A stretch of 35,085 nt of DNA from SIBU01 sp964430335. Lineage in GTDB: Bacteria; Patescibacteriota; Minisyncoccia; Phycocordibacterales; SIBU01. The notes beneath the pieces were generated by a model. It saw only the letters and a list, made by a program, of their open reading frames with translations. It searched no databases and was not told the origin of the DNA. The stretch spans positions 1-35,085 of the forward strand of contig CAYSEN010000009.1 in assembly GCA_964430335.1 (NCBI GenBank). Reading direction: 5' to 3'. This document shows positions 1 to 8,063 of the stretch, piece by piece. Both the position numbers and the translations under genes were made by a program. Numbering within the stretch: position 1 is the stretch's first letter; each line of letters begins with the position of its first letter.

Positions 1-840
1 TTCCCCCGCCTCCCAAGCCAAATATGCTTTAGGTGCGCCTAAATGAGGAGTCCCAAGAAAAATTAACTGATCAACATCATGTTTGTATTTATCTGATTGA
101 ATGTATGACCGAGCCACTAAGCCTCCCATTGAGTGAGCGACGATATCGACCTTTTCACATTTACAAATCTGCTTAACACTCGCGATTTTACCCATGAGCT
201 CTATAGACGAAGTGGCGTTTGATTGTCTCCAATTGTAAGGAAAGGTGAACAAATCTTTACCATCCACATAGCCATTTAGGCGAAGAGTATCTAGTAAATT
301 ATCGTAGACATGAAATATTGGGTCGATCAGCCACACTCCATTTTTTTGAGCAGAGCCAAGCAGGCCCGGGATTACTATCACCGGGTCAGGTTTTGCTGGA
401 GTTTTTTTGTTTTTAAAAGTACAAGTGATTGATTGGAATGGATTGACCAAGACCCTGATACCGTTTGGGACATCGCTCACCGCCGAAAAACCATTTGGGT
501 TTTCGCATTTGACCTCAGGAAGTTGCCACCCCTCAACAGGAGTCTGAATGATATTTACATAAGCTCCAGTTCCCACAATTGTGCTTAACATGTTTGCACC
601 ACTTCCTTGATTAGTCTGAATACTGAAATTCCCTTGATCGTATGTAACGGGACTACTTATTGAATTCACAGAATAATTAAAATCAAATTTCCCTTCTCCT
701 TCCTCGACATTTTCGACCACGTTTATACTTGAGATTGGTGCAAAAATGATTGCGTGAGATTTGATTGGTACAAAAATTATTGAAGCTAAAATAATAAATA
801 AATATTTTTTGATTAGGCACGGAAAAATAGAAGTGTTCAT
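1..840 (-). CDS. Exported LCAT/PGAP1-like alpha/beta hydrolase (lipase-like), 3' end outside window
   Basis: The reading frame opens at an ATG at 840 and stays open to the window edge, giving 280 residues without a stop. The N-terminus has a lysine pair followed by a hydrophobic stretch (about residues 13-30), read as a signal peptide or anchor. A beta-strand plus VIPGLLGSA near residues 114-123 is the oxyanion-loop region of the LCAT/PGAP1-like lipase group. FPYNWRQSN near 200-208 and the nucleophile elbow AHSMGGLVARS (Ser237) fit the same family, as does LGTPHLGAPKA near the cut end. The catalytic Asp and His would lie beyond the window. It probably hydrolyses an ester, perhaps lipid, outside the cytoplasm; the substrate is unknown. 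Its start codon lies at the base of a 21-bp inverted repeat. Confidence 0.85.
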   Translation of the reverse strand, partial: MNTSIFPCLIKKYLFIILASIIFVPIKSHAIIFAPISSINVVENVEEGEGKFDFNYSVNSISSPVTYDQGNFSIQTNQGSGANMLSTIVGTGAYVNIIQTPVEGWQLPEVKCENPNGFSAVSDVPNGIRVLVNPFQSITCTFKNKKTPAKPDPVIVIPGLLGSAQKNGVWLIDPIFHVYDNLLDTLRLNGYVDGKDLFTFPYNWRQSNATSSIELMGKIASVKQICKCEKVDIVAHSMGGLVARSYIQSDKYKHDVDQLIFLGTPHLGAPKAYLAWEAGE

Positions 841-889
841 GTTTTTATCTTATTGTTGTTACTTAGTGACAACAATAAGATAAAAACAT
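839..889. repeat. 21-bp perfect inverted repeat covering the hydrolase start codon
   Basis: Arms at 839-859 and 869-889 are perfectly complementary (core TTTTTATCTTATTGTTG), with a 9-nt loop. Read on the minus strand, the 3' arm ends with the AT of the hydrolase ATG, so the hairpin would include the ribosome landing site of that gene. The arms are AT-rich and have no T tract suited to a terminator for a neighbour. Confidence 0.7.
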
Positions 890-920
890 CTAACAATCAA
901 ATTTAAAGCTGTGGACAACA

Positions 921-944
921 AAAAAACGCCTAGGGCGTTTTTTT
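921..944 (-). terminator. Rho-independent terminator after the 963-1355 gene
   Basis: A-rich/T-rich flanks surround ACGCC-TAG-GGCGT. The stem with its long T run lies 19 nt past the stop of the minus-strand gene at 963. The A run on the other side means it could also work from the plus strand. Confidence 0.75.
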
Positions 945-962
945 GTTTGACTTTGTAATTAT

Positions 963-1355
963 TTAGAAAAAGTAAGTGTATAGAAGTATACAAACAATTA
1001 ACAGAACTAAACCCGTGATCATTCCCGCTATACTGTGATTATTTCCTCTTACTTCCTCTTTCTGTTTTAAAATTTTTGTGTAGGTTGAACCAACTGGAAA
1101 TGGGTCCTGTTTTATGCTGACCTGTTTTTTAATAGTTTCAGGTTTTGATACCGGAGCCTCTTCAATAACCACTTGTGGTTTTTCTGCAAGTTTCGATTCG
1201 GTTTCTGGCGCTCTATTTAGAAACGCGATTCCCCTATCAATATCTTCGGCACTCCACCTTAGTGCGTCGAGCATTACTCGTGCAGTATTTTCGCCGATTG
1301 GAGATGCGGATTTTTTTATCTGCAAAAGATAATCGATTTGATCATCGGTTAACAT
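963..1355 (-). CDS. Small tail-anchored membrane protein, unknown function
   Basis: This is a 130-residue protein I do not recognise. Residues 1-47 form a compact, probably helical segment (LTDDQIDYLLQIKKS... WSAEDIDRGIAFL) that resembles UBA-like three-helix folds, but that is only an impression. A Pro/Glu/Lys-rich linker follows to about residue 105. The last 22 residues are a hydrophobic helix (MITGLVLLIVCILLYTYFF), so the protein is probably tail-anchored with its N-terminal part in the cytoplasm. It is downstream of the rRNA methyltransferase but has its own extended -10 box (TGATATAAT), which predicts transcription starting on the A of the ATG. Confidence 0.7.
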   Translation of the reverse strand: MLTDDQIDYLLQIKKSASPIGENTARVMLDALRWSAEDIDRGIAFLNRAPETESKLAEKPQVVIEEAPVSKPETIKKQVSIKQDPFPVGSTYTKILKQKEEVRGNNHSIAGMITGLVLLIVCILLYTYFF

Positions 1356-1361
1356 TTGATA

Positions 1362-1370
1362 ATTATATCA
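1362..1370 (-). promoter_or_regulatory. Extended -10 promoter, predicted leaderless start
   Basis: TGATATAAT on the minus strand ends 6 nt before the ATG at 1355, so a start 7 nt after the -10 box falls on the ATG itself. No convincing -35 was seen, which is usual with a TGN extension. Confidence 0.6.
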
Positions 1371-1406
1371 AGCTTAAGCAGATTGTTATGCACACTAAAA
1401 ATATTT

Positions 1407-2159
1407 TTATGACTTAAGCGCTTTTGAATGCTTCGTACTCCAGGCGTATAGTGCCACAGTAGCTGCGGCCGCGGCGTTTAGTGACTCACAGTTTGGGTTC
1501 ATTGGGATTGATAACAACTTGTCACAAAGTTCTTGTGTTTTTTCTCGAATTCCTTCCGCTTCATTACCTAGAACAAAAGCTGTTGGTAACTCGAACTCTT
1601 CTTTTGTAATTGTAAATCTGGCGTCACCGGTTAATCCGTACACTGCAAAACCTAAGTCTTTAAGTTCCCTTAAGGCACTGTTTACATTTGAAATCGAAAT
1701 AATCGGCACTTTAAAAACCATCCCTGCGGAAACTTTTACCACCGAACCTGTAATTTGGGCTTGATTGTGTTCAGGAATTAAAACTGCGCTTATGCCAAAC
1801 GCTGCGGCTGATCGAATAACAGCTCCGACATTCTGAGGATCGCTAAGCTCACCTAAAACTACAACCGAGGTGTCGTTATCAATTTTAATTTTGTTTGAAA
1901 AATCTTCGAATGGAATAATTAGTCTGTCGATATAAAGAAGAGCAATAATACCCTGATGTGCAACAGACATATCAACCTCTCTTGGCATTTTTCCGCCATT
2001 GAGAACCGAGGTTCTAATGTTTGCTTTTTTGATCAAATCACGCACCTTTTGATCATCAAATTGCTGAGCAAGAAAAATCTCCTCAATGGCATTGGGTGTA
2101 CTCATAAGAGCTTCGGACACCGCGTGTTTGCCGTATATGTAGACTTTTGAATGAATCAT
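1407..2159 (-). CDS. rlmB: TrmH/SpoU-family RNA 2'-O-methyltransferase (RlmB-like)
   Basis: A 250-residue SPOUT methyltransferase. The N-terminal substrate-binding domain (about 1-85) begins KVYIYGKHAVSEAL, typical of RlmB/TrmH. The knotted catalytic domain carries three SpoU motifs: LGELSDPQNVGAVIRSAAAFG (motif 1, with the Asn and Arg used in catalysis), FVLGNEAEGI (motif 2) and SLNAAAAATVALYAW (motif 3). It most likely methylates a ribose in 23S rRNA using SAM. The RlmB (G2251) assignment rests on family resemblance, and a tRNA or other rRNA target is possible. A near-consensus promoter (TTGAAA, 16 nt, TATACT) predicts a transcript that starts at the ATG. Confidence 0.85.
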   Translation of the reverse strand: MIHSKVYIYGKHAVSEALMSTPNAIEEIFLAQQFDDQKVRDLIKKANIRTSVLNGGKMPREVDMSVAHQGIIALLYIDRLIIPFEDFSNKIKIDNDTSVVVLGELSDPQNVGAVIRSAAAFGISAVLIPEHNQAQITGSVVKVSAGMVFKVPIISISNVNSALRELKDLGFAVYGLTGDARFTITKEEFELPTAFVLGNEAEGIREKTQELCDKLLSIPMNPNCESLNAAAAATVALYAWSTKHSKALKS

Positions 2160-2165
2160 GTCGAG

Positions 2166-2193
2166 AGTATATATGAATATGGTCTAATTTCAA
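2166..2193 (-). promoter_or_regulatory. Promoter of the SpoU methyltransferase gene, leaderless
   Basis: -35 TTGAAA (2188-2193), 16-nt spacer, -10 TATACT (2166-2171) on the minus strand. The predicted start is at 2159, the A of the ATG. Confidence 0.65.
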
Positions 2194-2195
2194 AA

Positions 2196-2223
2196 TTGAT
2201 ATAGTTTTCCATTCATGCATAAT
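2196..2223 (+). promoter_or_regulatory. Promoter of the SAM methyltransferase gene, leaderless
   Basis: -35 TTGATA (2196-2201), 16-nt spacer, -10 CATAAT (2218-2223). Transcription would start at about 2230, which makes ATG 2231 the usable start and leaves the upstream ATG at 2222 inside the -10 box. Confidence 0.55.
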
Positions 2224-2230
2224 GTATATC

Positions 2231-2944
2231 ATGAAAAGAGACAGATTTAGCACAAAAGGCAAGGATTTTTGGAATAAGGAGTATAAATCCGCTGGCCATC
2301 TTGCCCTATCTAATAATCCTAGCGAGGACTTCATGAAATTCACTAGATGGCTACTTCGCGAACACGGAAATGAGTTCCTAAGTAAAAGAGCCTCTGCTCT
2401 TGATTTGGGTTGTGGTAACGGACGCAACTTAATCTACCTTTCACAAAACTTTGGCGTAAAAGGCCTAGGAATTGATATATCAAAGGAAGCAATAGAGCAG
2501 GCAAAATCTATGAGTGCGGATTTGCCTTTGGAATATATTGTGGGTTCTATCGCTACGGACCTCCCTGTTCCCGATAGTTCGCAAACATTTGTCATGGACA
2601 TGATGACCTCTCATTTTTTGAAACTAGACGAGAGAGAAAAATTAATAAGTGAAATCGCAAGGGTTCTAAAACCAGGAGGATGGTTGTTTTTAAAAACCTT
2701 TCTAAAAGATGAGGATGAGCATGCTCAAAGGCTCATAAAAGAAAATCCGGCCGAAGAAAAAAATTCTTACATTCATCCCAAAATTGGTTTAGCTGAACAT
2801 GTCTTCACCGAGGACGAGATTGAGAAATCGCTAAAGGATAAATTCACAATTGAAAAAATCACAAAATCTCACGGTCATCTAAAAAACGGACAGGCGTTTA
2901 AAAGAAGAAGTATGTCAATTTACGCTCAGAGAAACTTTGATTAG
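2231..2944 (+). CDS. Class I SAM-dependent methyltransferase
   Basis: About 237 residues with a Rossmann-type methyltransferase fold. Motif I is ALDLGCGNGRNLIYL (near residue 60) and the SAM-ribose acidic residue lies in LGIDISKEAIEQA. Motif IV is replaced by VMDMMTSHFL, and the post-motif RVLKPGGWLFLKTF is classical. The substrate cannot be told; relatives in reduced genomes act on small molecules, quinones or proteins. The longer frame starts at ATG 2222, but the promoter places transcription start after it, so I take ATG 2231 (MKRDRFS). It is transcribed divergently from the SpoU gene and ends at a strong bidirectional terminator. Confidence 0.8.
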   Translation: MKRDRFSTKGKDFWNKEYKSAGHLALSNNPSEDFMKFTRWLLREHGNEFLSKRASALDLGCGNGRNLIYLSQNFGVKGLGIDISKEAIEQAKSMSADLPLEYIVGSIATDLPVPDSSQTFVMDMMTSHFLKLDEREKLISEIARVLKPGGWLFLKTFLKDEDEHAQRLIKENPAEEKNSYIHPKIGLAEHVFTEDEIEKSLKDKFTIEKITKSHGHLKNGQAFKRRSMSIYAQRNFD

Positions 2945-2950
2945 TTTGCA

Positions 2951-2987
2951 AAAAAGCGCCCCGACGTGAGTCGGGGCGCTTTTTTTT
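2951..2987. terminator. Bidirectional terminator between the methyltransferase and RRM genes
   Basis: A GC-rich stem, GCGCCCCGAC-GTGA-GTCGGGGCGC, is flanked by A5 and T7 runs. It lies between two converging genes (stops at 2944 and 2993) and can serve both. Confidence 0.85.
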
Positions 2988-2992
2988 CGAGC

Positions 2993-3355
2993 TTAGTAGC
3001 TTGATCGGCGATCATCACCACCTCTGTCAAAACCACCTCTTCGTGGAGGTTTATCTGACATAGGGCGAGCCTCGTTGACGGTCAATGTTCGACCATCAAG
3101 TTCAGTTCCGTGCATGGTTGATATTGCCTTATCAGCATCTGCATCTTCCATTTCTACGAAACCAAAACCTCTCGAGCGGCCGGTCATTTTGTCGTTGATA
3201 ATGTTTGCTGAGATCACATTTCCAACCTTTGAAAAGGCGGACTTAAGACCATCTGCAGTCATACCATAAGACAAATTTCCGACGTATAGCTTTTTTGCCA
3301 TGTTGAGAAATTTTCTATCTAATAACTTAAGTTTACAAATTGTAAACTTATCCAT
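2993..3355 (-). CDS. Single-RRM RNA-binding protein (glycine-rich RBP type)
   Basis: One RRM domain with RNP2 (KLYVGNLSY) and RNP1 (RGFGFVEM), followed by an Arg/Gly-rich tail (RRGGFDRGGDDRRSSY). Such proteins bind single-stranded RNA and in cyanobacteria are often cold-induced; the role here is inferred. The RRM proper starts at an internal ATG at 3301 (MAKKLYVGN), but that codon has no Shine-Dalgarno. The ATG at 3355 sits 7 nt after AAAGGGGGT, one of the few strong ribosome sites in the window, so I use it. The resulting 18-residue basic extension (MDKFTICKLKLLDRKFLN) is encoded by DNA containing a 23-bp palindrome. A good promoter lies about 70 nt upstream. Confidence 0.85.
   Translation of the reverse strand: MDKFTICKLKLLDRKFLNMAKKLYVGNLSYGMTADGLKSAFSKVGNVISANIINDKMTGRSRGFGFVEMEDADADKAISTMHGTELDGRTLTVNEARPMSDKPPRRGGFDRGGDDRRSSY
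3328..3350. repeat. 23-bp palindrome inside the RRM gene's 5' coding end
   Basis: TAAGTTTACAA-A-TTGTAAACTTA has perfect 11-bp arms around one central base. It starts 3 nt inside the ATG at 3355. With no loop it is a poor hairpin and looks more like a dimeric protein-binding site. Confidence 0.6.
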
Positions 3356-3429
3356 CGTACGACCCCCTTTCTCAACTCATGCCACAAGCTTTAAAACTTA
3401 GAATCACTTGAGAAAACTACGACGCCGAC

Positions 3430-3457
3430 ACTATAGCAAAACGTCACATAAATGCAA
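3430..3457 (-). promoter_or_regulatory. Promoter of the RRM gene with a ~70-nt leader
   Basis: -35 TTGCAT (3452-3457), 16-nt spacer, -10 TATAGT (3430-3435) on the minus strand. Unlike most genes here it leaves a real 5' leader. In that leader TTTCTCAA (minus strand, rc of 3408-3415) can pair over 8 bp with TTGAGAAA (rc of 3368-3375), directly before the GGGGG ribosome site. Confidence 0.6.
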
Positions 3458-3481
3458 GATGAAGAAAAATTAGAGAGAAAA

Positions 3482-4852
3482 TTACTTCACCACAACTTTT
3501 ATTTTTCCTTCGGAGCCTGGGAAAGTCCTGCTCCAAAACGGCCAAATTAGGGCGTCTACTCGAACAATAGTAGGATCATCTCCTACAATAGATGCCAAAC
3601 TCTTCTTTTCCTTGCCAGCCAATTTTTTCACAAGCTCTTTTGAATTGACATCCCAAATAATATTTACATTACCCTTCAGAGAAAACTGAATATTGCCAAA
3701 TAAATTCGCTCCAGAATTATTTTTTTCATCTACCTTGAAGGACAACTTATCTAGGTCAAGCACCTTTACAGGTAGATTGTCATACCCTTGAATTGAGTTT
3801 TGCGCGATGTACTTCTCTAGCTCTGCCTTTTTAATATAGTAAATCGTAAAATTGACCCTCTCTTTAACAGTGACAGTGTTTTTAGCAGAATCAGAAACGG
3901 TAGACACTAACTCTGAATTGTATTTGTAACCATCCTCAAAAACTGTGTAGCCTTCTTTAACAACAGATTTCATTTCTGCAGTTAGACTTTGCAAAATTTC
4001 TGAATCAAGTGTCGCTCTGGCTTTTTCTAAGTTCGATGAAGAAATTGTTTTTTCCACACCGATTTTGCCACCCGTCATTGGAGTTTTAGATTTTGCATAA
4101 AAGTTTGAGTATCTCTGTGGATTTGATTTAAAACCAGGAATTGTGAAATCTGTAAGACCAATGTTATATTCAGCACCGGCAGACTCAGCGAAAACCGAAA
4201 CTTCGATACTGCCCGGTGTTGATTTTTGAGAAACAACTGTTTTACCCGGAATCGTTATTGAATCCGCAATTTTATAAATCAAACCATCAGGAGTTTCGAA
4301 CCTAGTATTTTTTACTAGTCTTTGTGGCGTAGTGCTGTAATTATTATAAATAACAATTTTACCAGTTGCTCTTGACTCAACTTTCTTCTGGCCTTCTGCG
4401 GGCACAGTGAGTTCTTTATCTCTTGTTAGATTTGAAGCAACGTAGGAAATCTCTCCATCTACTGGTTTAAGTTTTGCTGTGACATTTAAACCGACAGGGA
4501 CACTTTGTGTTTTTGCGGTTACAGTTATGGTCGCACCAGAAAAAATATTGCTAACTACATAAACAAGAAAAGCAAAGGCAACAAAACCAACTATCCAAAT
4601 GGCCCATCTAGGAAACGTACTGTTCTCTGTATCTTCCCAATGATTTTCTTCCTCCTCACCCTCTTCTCCTCGTCGACTTTCGTACTCAAGAGTTTCAGCT
4701 TCTAAGTCTTCTCTTTCTTCCTCGTCGTACTCCCTTTCTCTTTCTTCTCGGTCGTCTCTTTGGCTTCTTGTTTGACTACGAGAAAGCGGAATATCTCGGA
4801 TACTTCTCCGATTACTCTGTGGAACGACATCTTGTACTATATTTTTTGGCAT
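3482..4852 (-). CDS. Single-pass membrane protein with large extracytoplasmic beta-rich region
   Basis: 456 residues. Residues 1-80 are highly charged and disordered (many Arg, Glu and Asp), then one transmembrane helix at about 81-105 (FPRWAIWIVGFVAFAFLVYVV). The remaining 350 residues are beta-rich and presumably outside. The stretch from about 150 to 260 (ATGKIVIYNNYSTTPQ, FETPDGLIYKI, ITIPGKTVVSQKSTPGS) resembles domains annotated as baseplate-J-like in reduced bacteria. That likeness does not make it a phage protein. Function unknown, probably envelope or surface. The next gene downstream in the same direction is the RRM protein, which has its own promoter. Confidence 0.7.
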   Translation of the reverse strand: MPKNIVQDVVPQSNRRSIRDIPLSRSQTRSQRDDREEREREYDEEEREDLEAETLEYESRRGEEGEEEENHWEDTENSTFPRWAIWIVGFVAFAFLVYVVSNIFSGATITVTAKTQSVPVGLNVTAKLKPVDGEISYVASNLTRDKELTVPAEGQKKVESRATGKIVIYNNYSTTPQRLVKNTRFETPDGLIYKIADSITIPGKTVVSQKSTPGSIEVSVFAESAGAEYNIGLTDFTIPGFKSNPQRYSNFYAKSKTPMTGGKIGVEKTISSSNLEKARATLDSEILQSLTAEMKSVVKEGYTVFEDGYKYNSELVSTVSDSAKNTVTVKERVNFTIYYIKKAELEKYIAQNSIQGYDNLPVKVLDLDKLSFKVDEKNNSGANLFGNIQFSLKGNVNIIWDVNSKELVKKLAGKEKKSLASIVGDDPTIVRVDALIWPFWSRTFPGSEGKIKVVVK

Positions 4853-4920
4853 CAGTTTTACTTGAGAAAATTAGTTTAGTGTAATTTTAACTCCATAAAC
4901 AAATATTAACAACTCCAGAA

Positions 4921-6141
4921 TTATTTTTCTTTCAATCCCTTTCTAGAATTTAGCGCAAAACTTGCTTCAAGCGCGAGTATTGGGTCAAGCGAGAAAAAAT
5001 CTTTTGTGCCAAGTGGCAAATTCATCAAATGGTCAGTTGTTATTATTTCAAAAGTATCGCCGGTTACAGTAAATCTCTTCGATTCGATACTCTTTAAAAA
5101 TTCTTCAAAAATGGCAACGTAGGGGCCGTCCTCAAATAAAAACACTGTCCGAGGTAAAAATGTTTCTGCTGAAAAAGTTGAAATAGCGTTACTAAAAAGT
5201 TCGAGCCATGAAGCTTTAGATTCCTCGATTGCCTGACTAACCTTCTTTCTATCAGATTCACTACCCTTGTTTGTGTTATGAAGATTGATCAACCCTTCCA
5301 AAGTACACGTGGCGTGGTTGTCGCAGATATTATGAAGCGCTCTTAGGAGATTGTTATGACCTAAAGGCAGGCTGACAGTCTGTACAATATTACTTCTTTT
5401 AACAATCACAACATCTGTTACTTCACCGCCAATATTAATAATCATAAAATCCTCATAGTGAGGAAAAAGATCGCGAATGGAAACAAATGATGCCAATGAA
5501 AAAGTATGAAATTCGAATGGTACACCACCGAAAGACTTAGAAACGAGAGATTTTACTTTCTCCACAACATTTTTCGGCGCAATACTTGTAAAAATTCTTA
5601 ACTCTAGTTCCGAAACTTTTTGACCATACGGATGACTGGAAGGATAACCATTTAATCTCATCTCAATAATTCGATGTTCGAGCAAAGAAATACTATCTTC
5701 CGAGTGCTCACCTATAGAAACACTGGCCTTAAATGAGTTTTCCTCTTTGGAAATTATATCTTCAATAAATTTTTCATTTACCAAAAAAGCCTCATCACTT
5801 GCTGTATGAACACTTTTGGTTTCAGAGATATGCCAAGGAGATGACAAAACTGCTGATACACAACCCACTTGATAATTCACTTTTGAAACTTGATTTAGAT
5901 GATTTAGTCCATACTTTTCCAAATGAAGCATTACCAAACTAAGCGCACGCAACATCGCTAAAAGTAAATTCTCTCCGGTTAGGACCTTCTGAAAGCTGAT
6001 TGGCTCCCTTGTAGTGTAAAGCAAATTAGCGCTACCCGTCGGTCCGATTTCAAAAATTCCTCCACCAACAGTCTTGCTACCAATATCAAGAACAATTTCT
6101 ACTTCTTTTTTTGGATTTCGAGAAAAACTGAAAAAATTCAT
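4921..6141 (-). CDS. Actin-fold ATPase-like protein (FtsA/PilM-type), divergent
   Basis: 406 residues. VLDIGSKTVGGGIFEIG near residue 17 fits phosphate-1 of the actin/Hsp70 ATPase fold. MIINIGGEVTDVVIVKRSNIVQTVSLPLGHNNLLRAL near 232-268 fits phosphate-2 and the connecting helix as seen in FtsA and PilM. The protein has no membrane helix. FtsA would tether FtsZ to the membrane and PilM would act in type IV pilus assembly. The lack of pil genes nearby and the divergent middle do not allow a choice. It has its own extended -10 promoter just after pheT. Confidence 0.6.
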   Translation of the reverse strand: MNFFSFSRNPKKEVEIVLDIGSKTVGGGIFEIGPTGSANLLYTTREPISFQKVLTGENLLLAMLRALSLVMLHLEKYGLNHLNQVSKVNYQVGCVSAVLSSPWHISETKSVHTASDEAFLVNEKFIEDIISKEENSFKASVSIGEHSEDSISLLEHRIIEMRLNGYPSSHPYGQKVSELELRIFTSIAPKNVVEKVKSLVSKSFGGVPFEFHTFSLASFVSIRDLFPHYEDFMIINIGGEVTDVVIVKRSNIVQTVSLPLGHNNLLRALHNICDNHATCTLEGLINLHNTNKGSESDRKKVSQAIEESKASWLELFSNAISTFSAETFLPRTVFLFEDGPYVAIFEEFLKSIESKRFTVTGDTFEIITTDHLMNLPLGTKDFFSLDPILALEASFALNSRKGLKEK

Positions 6142-6147
6142 AGAGAA

Positions 6148-6156
6148 ATTATATCA
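6148..6156 (-). promoter_or_regulatory. Extended -10 promoter, leaderless, of the actin-fold gene
   Basis: TGATATAAT on the minus strand, 6 nt before the ATG at 6141. The block TGATATAATTTCTCTATG is repeated base for base at the PfkB kinase gene (18587-18604). Confidence 0.65.
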
Positions 6157-6183
6157 TATGAATTTTTGTTTTTGACTAGCCTA

Positions 6184-8061
6184 TTATCGAACCTGCCAGC
6201 CCTTTTTAGCCACAGCATCGTAAACAGAGGTCATCTTTGTGTTCACTTCCTCGTCGGTAAGGGTTTTATCATTCGATTGAAATACCAACCTAAATGCGTA
6301 GGAAATTTTTCCTTCCTTTTCAAAGCGGTCGAAAAGTCCAGATTTCACAACATAGTTTCCTAAGTTTGCTAAAATTTCATTCAAAACCTCCTCAGATGTG
6401 GTTTGTGCAGGTACGAAAAGCGCAATATCTCTGACAATAAATGGAAAAACAGAAAATGCCTTGAATTTTTCCTCACTAATTTTTGTCATTGATACATCCC
6501 AATCCGAAACTTCAGGCAAAGTGGAAAAAATTTGATCTAAATTACATTCGAAAATTCCATCCTTGGTTTCGCCCGAAAAATCTGCGCCAACTCGCTCAGA
6601 TAGGGTCTTCACTGCCGAATCTAGAATGCCTGATATTTTCTTTTTCGGTCCTGCCACTCCAATAACAAGAAATGGCTGTTCCCCATTTTTTGTAAACGCC
6701 TTACCGATTTCGTACATCTTTGTAATCTCCGTACCAAAAAGTGGAGAATTTAACGAGTTTGATATTAAAGATTTTGCGAAGTTGGTTTTGAGATCTGGAC
6801 GGGCGTAACTTTTATCATCGGCGAGCGGTTTTTCAATCGCTTCAAAACCTTTTTCGCCAAATGAGGAAGTCATCACTTCTGAAAAACCTTCTTGCTGTAA
6901 AATTTCTCTAATTTTCCATTCGTAATAAAAATTCTTAGGAATTTCAATTTTGTTTTCCGATTTAGGAGGTATGACCGAAGGGACCTTGTCATAACCAACA
7001 AGTCGTCCGATTTCTTCTACAATATTTTCCGGAATGGTTAAATCCAATCTTTCGCTTGGGATAGCAAGCTCTAATAGATTGCCATTTTTAGCGACAGAAA
7101 TATTTAGTTTTTCTAGCTTCTCAACAATCTCAGTTTCAGAAATATTTACAGACAATAAATCTGTTATTTTTTTGACATCAACACTGATTGCTCTCGATTC
7201 CGCTTTTTTAGGATACTGATCAACCACCTCTCCGAAAACAGCCCCGTCACATACTTGGCTTATCAAAAAAGAAAACTGCTCCATGGCTGTTTCTGTATTT
7301 GATATTGATGGTTCATTTTCAAATCTTTTAACAGCGTCTGTTCTTATACCAATCTTATTTGCTGTCCTTCTTAACAAGGAAGGTTCGAAGTGGGCTGACT
7401 CTAGTATTAGCTCTGTAGTATTTTCACTTACACCTGCTCTATTACCACCTTTGATTCCAGCAATACCAAGAGGACCTTCATCATCGGCAACAAGAAGCAT
7501 ACTTTCGTCTAAAGTAACTTCTCGGTTATCAAGAGTAGTAATTTTTTCACCCTTTTTTGTTCTTCTTATACTTAGACCACCTGAAACTTTTTTTGCATCA
7601 AATGCGTGCAATGGCTGGCCAACATCAAACATCACGTAGTTTGCAATATCAACAATATTATTTATTGAACGTTGACCGATTGACTCAAGCCTTTCCACAA
7701 GCCATGCAGGTGATGGACCGACTGTCACATTTTTAACAAGTCGGCCTTCATAACGAGGACAATCTTTTTCGTCTTCAATTTTAATTGTTAGTCCAGAATT
7801 ATCTACAGAAGAGACTTTTTCGACTTCAGGTAAAATAATTTCTAAACCTAGTACAGCAGAAATATCCCGTGCTATTCCACGATGACAAAGAGCGTAATGC
7901 GCTCGGTCTGGTAAAACCTTTATGTCTAGAATTGTATCACTGCCTTTTTGTTCAACGCTCTCTAATTCAAATGCTGAAAAAGTTAAAATCTCCCCCAACT
8001 TTTCAGGTTCAGGTAATTTTTCTTTGAAGTATGTTTGGAGCCAATTATATGAAACAAGCAT
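6184..8061 (-). CDS. pheT: Phenylalanine-tRNA ligase beta subunit, short form
   Basis: 625 residues against about 800 in most bacteria. It begins MLVSYNWLQTYF and goes on at once to VLPDRAHYALCHRGIARDISAVLG, so the usual N-terminal EMAP/OB-fold tRNA-binding insert (about 110 residues) is missing. The B3/B4 region (SIGQRSINNIVDIANYVMFDVGQPLHAFDA), which houses editing in other bacteria, B5 (RLDLTIPENIVEEIGRLVGYDKVP), the catalytic-like core and the C-terminal FDX-ACB anticodon-binding domain (FPFIVRDIALFVP to the end) are present. With PheS it charges tRNA-Phe as an alpha2-beta2 enzyme. It starts 2 nt after the pheS stop, so the two are co-transcribed. Confidence 0.95.
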   Translation of the reverse strand: MLVSYNWLQTYFKEKLPEPEKLGEILTFSAFELESVEQKGSDTILDIKVLPDRAHYALCHRGIARDISAVLGLEIILPEVEKVSSVDNSGLTIKIEDEKDCPRYEGRLVKNVTVGPSPAWLVERLESIGQRSINNIVDIANYVMFDVGQPLHAFDAKKVSGGLSIRRTKKGEKITTLDNREVTLDESMLLVADDEGPLGIAGIKGGNRAGVSENTTELILESAHFEPSLLRRTANKIGIRTDAVKRFENEPSISNTETAMEQFSFLISQVCDGAVFGEVVDQYPKKAESRAISVDVKKITDLLSVNISETEIVEKLEKLNISVAKNGNLLELAIPSERLDLTIPENIVEEIGRLVGYDKVPSVIPPKSENKIEIPKNFYYEWKIREILQQEGFSEVMTSSFGEKGFEAIEKPLADDKSYARPDLKTNFAKSLISNSLNSPLFGTEITKMYEIGKAFTKNGEQPFLVIGVAGPKKKISGILDSAVKTLSERVGADFSGETKDGIFECNLDQIFSTLPEVSDWDVSMTKISEEKFKAFSVFPFIVRDIALFVPAQTTSEEVLNEILANLGNYVVKSGLFDRFEKEGKISYAFRLVFQSNDKTLTDEEVNTKMTSVYDAVAKKGWQVR

Positions 8062-8063
8062 AA

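Noticed and set aside
3482..4852. Phage baseplate gene
   Set aside because: Although part of it resembles baseplate-J-like domains, it is a single-pass membrane protein with no other phage gene near it.
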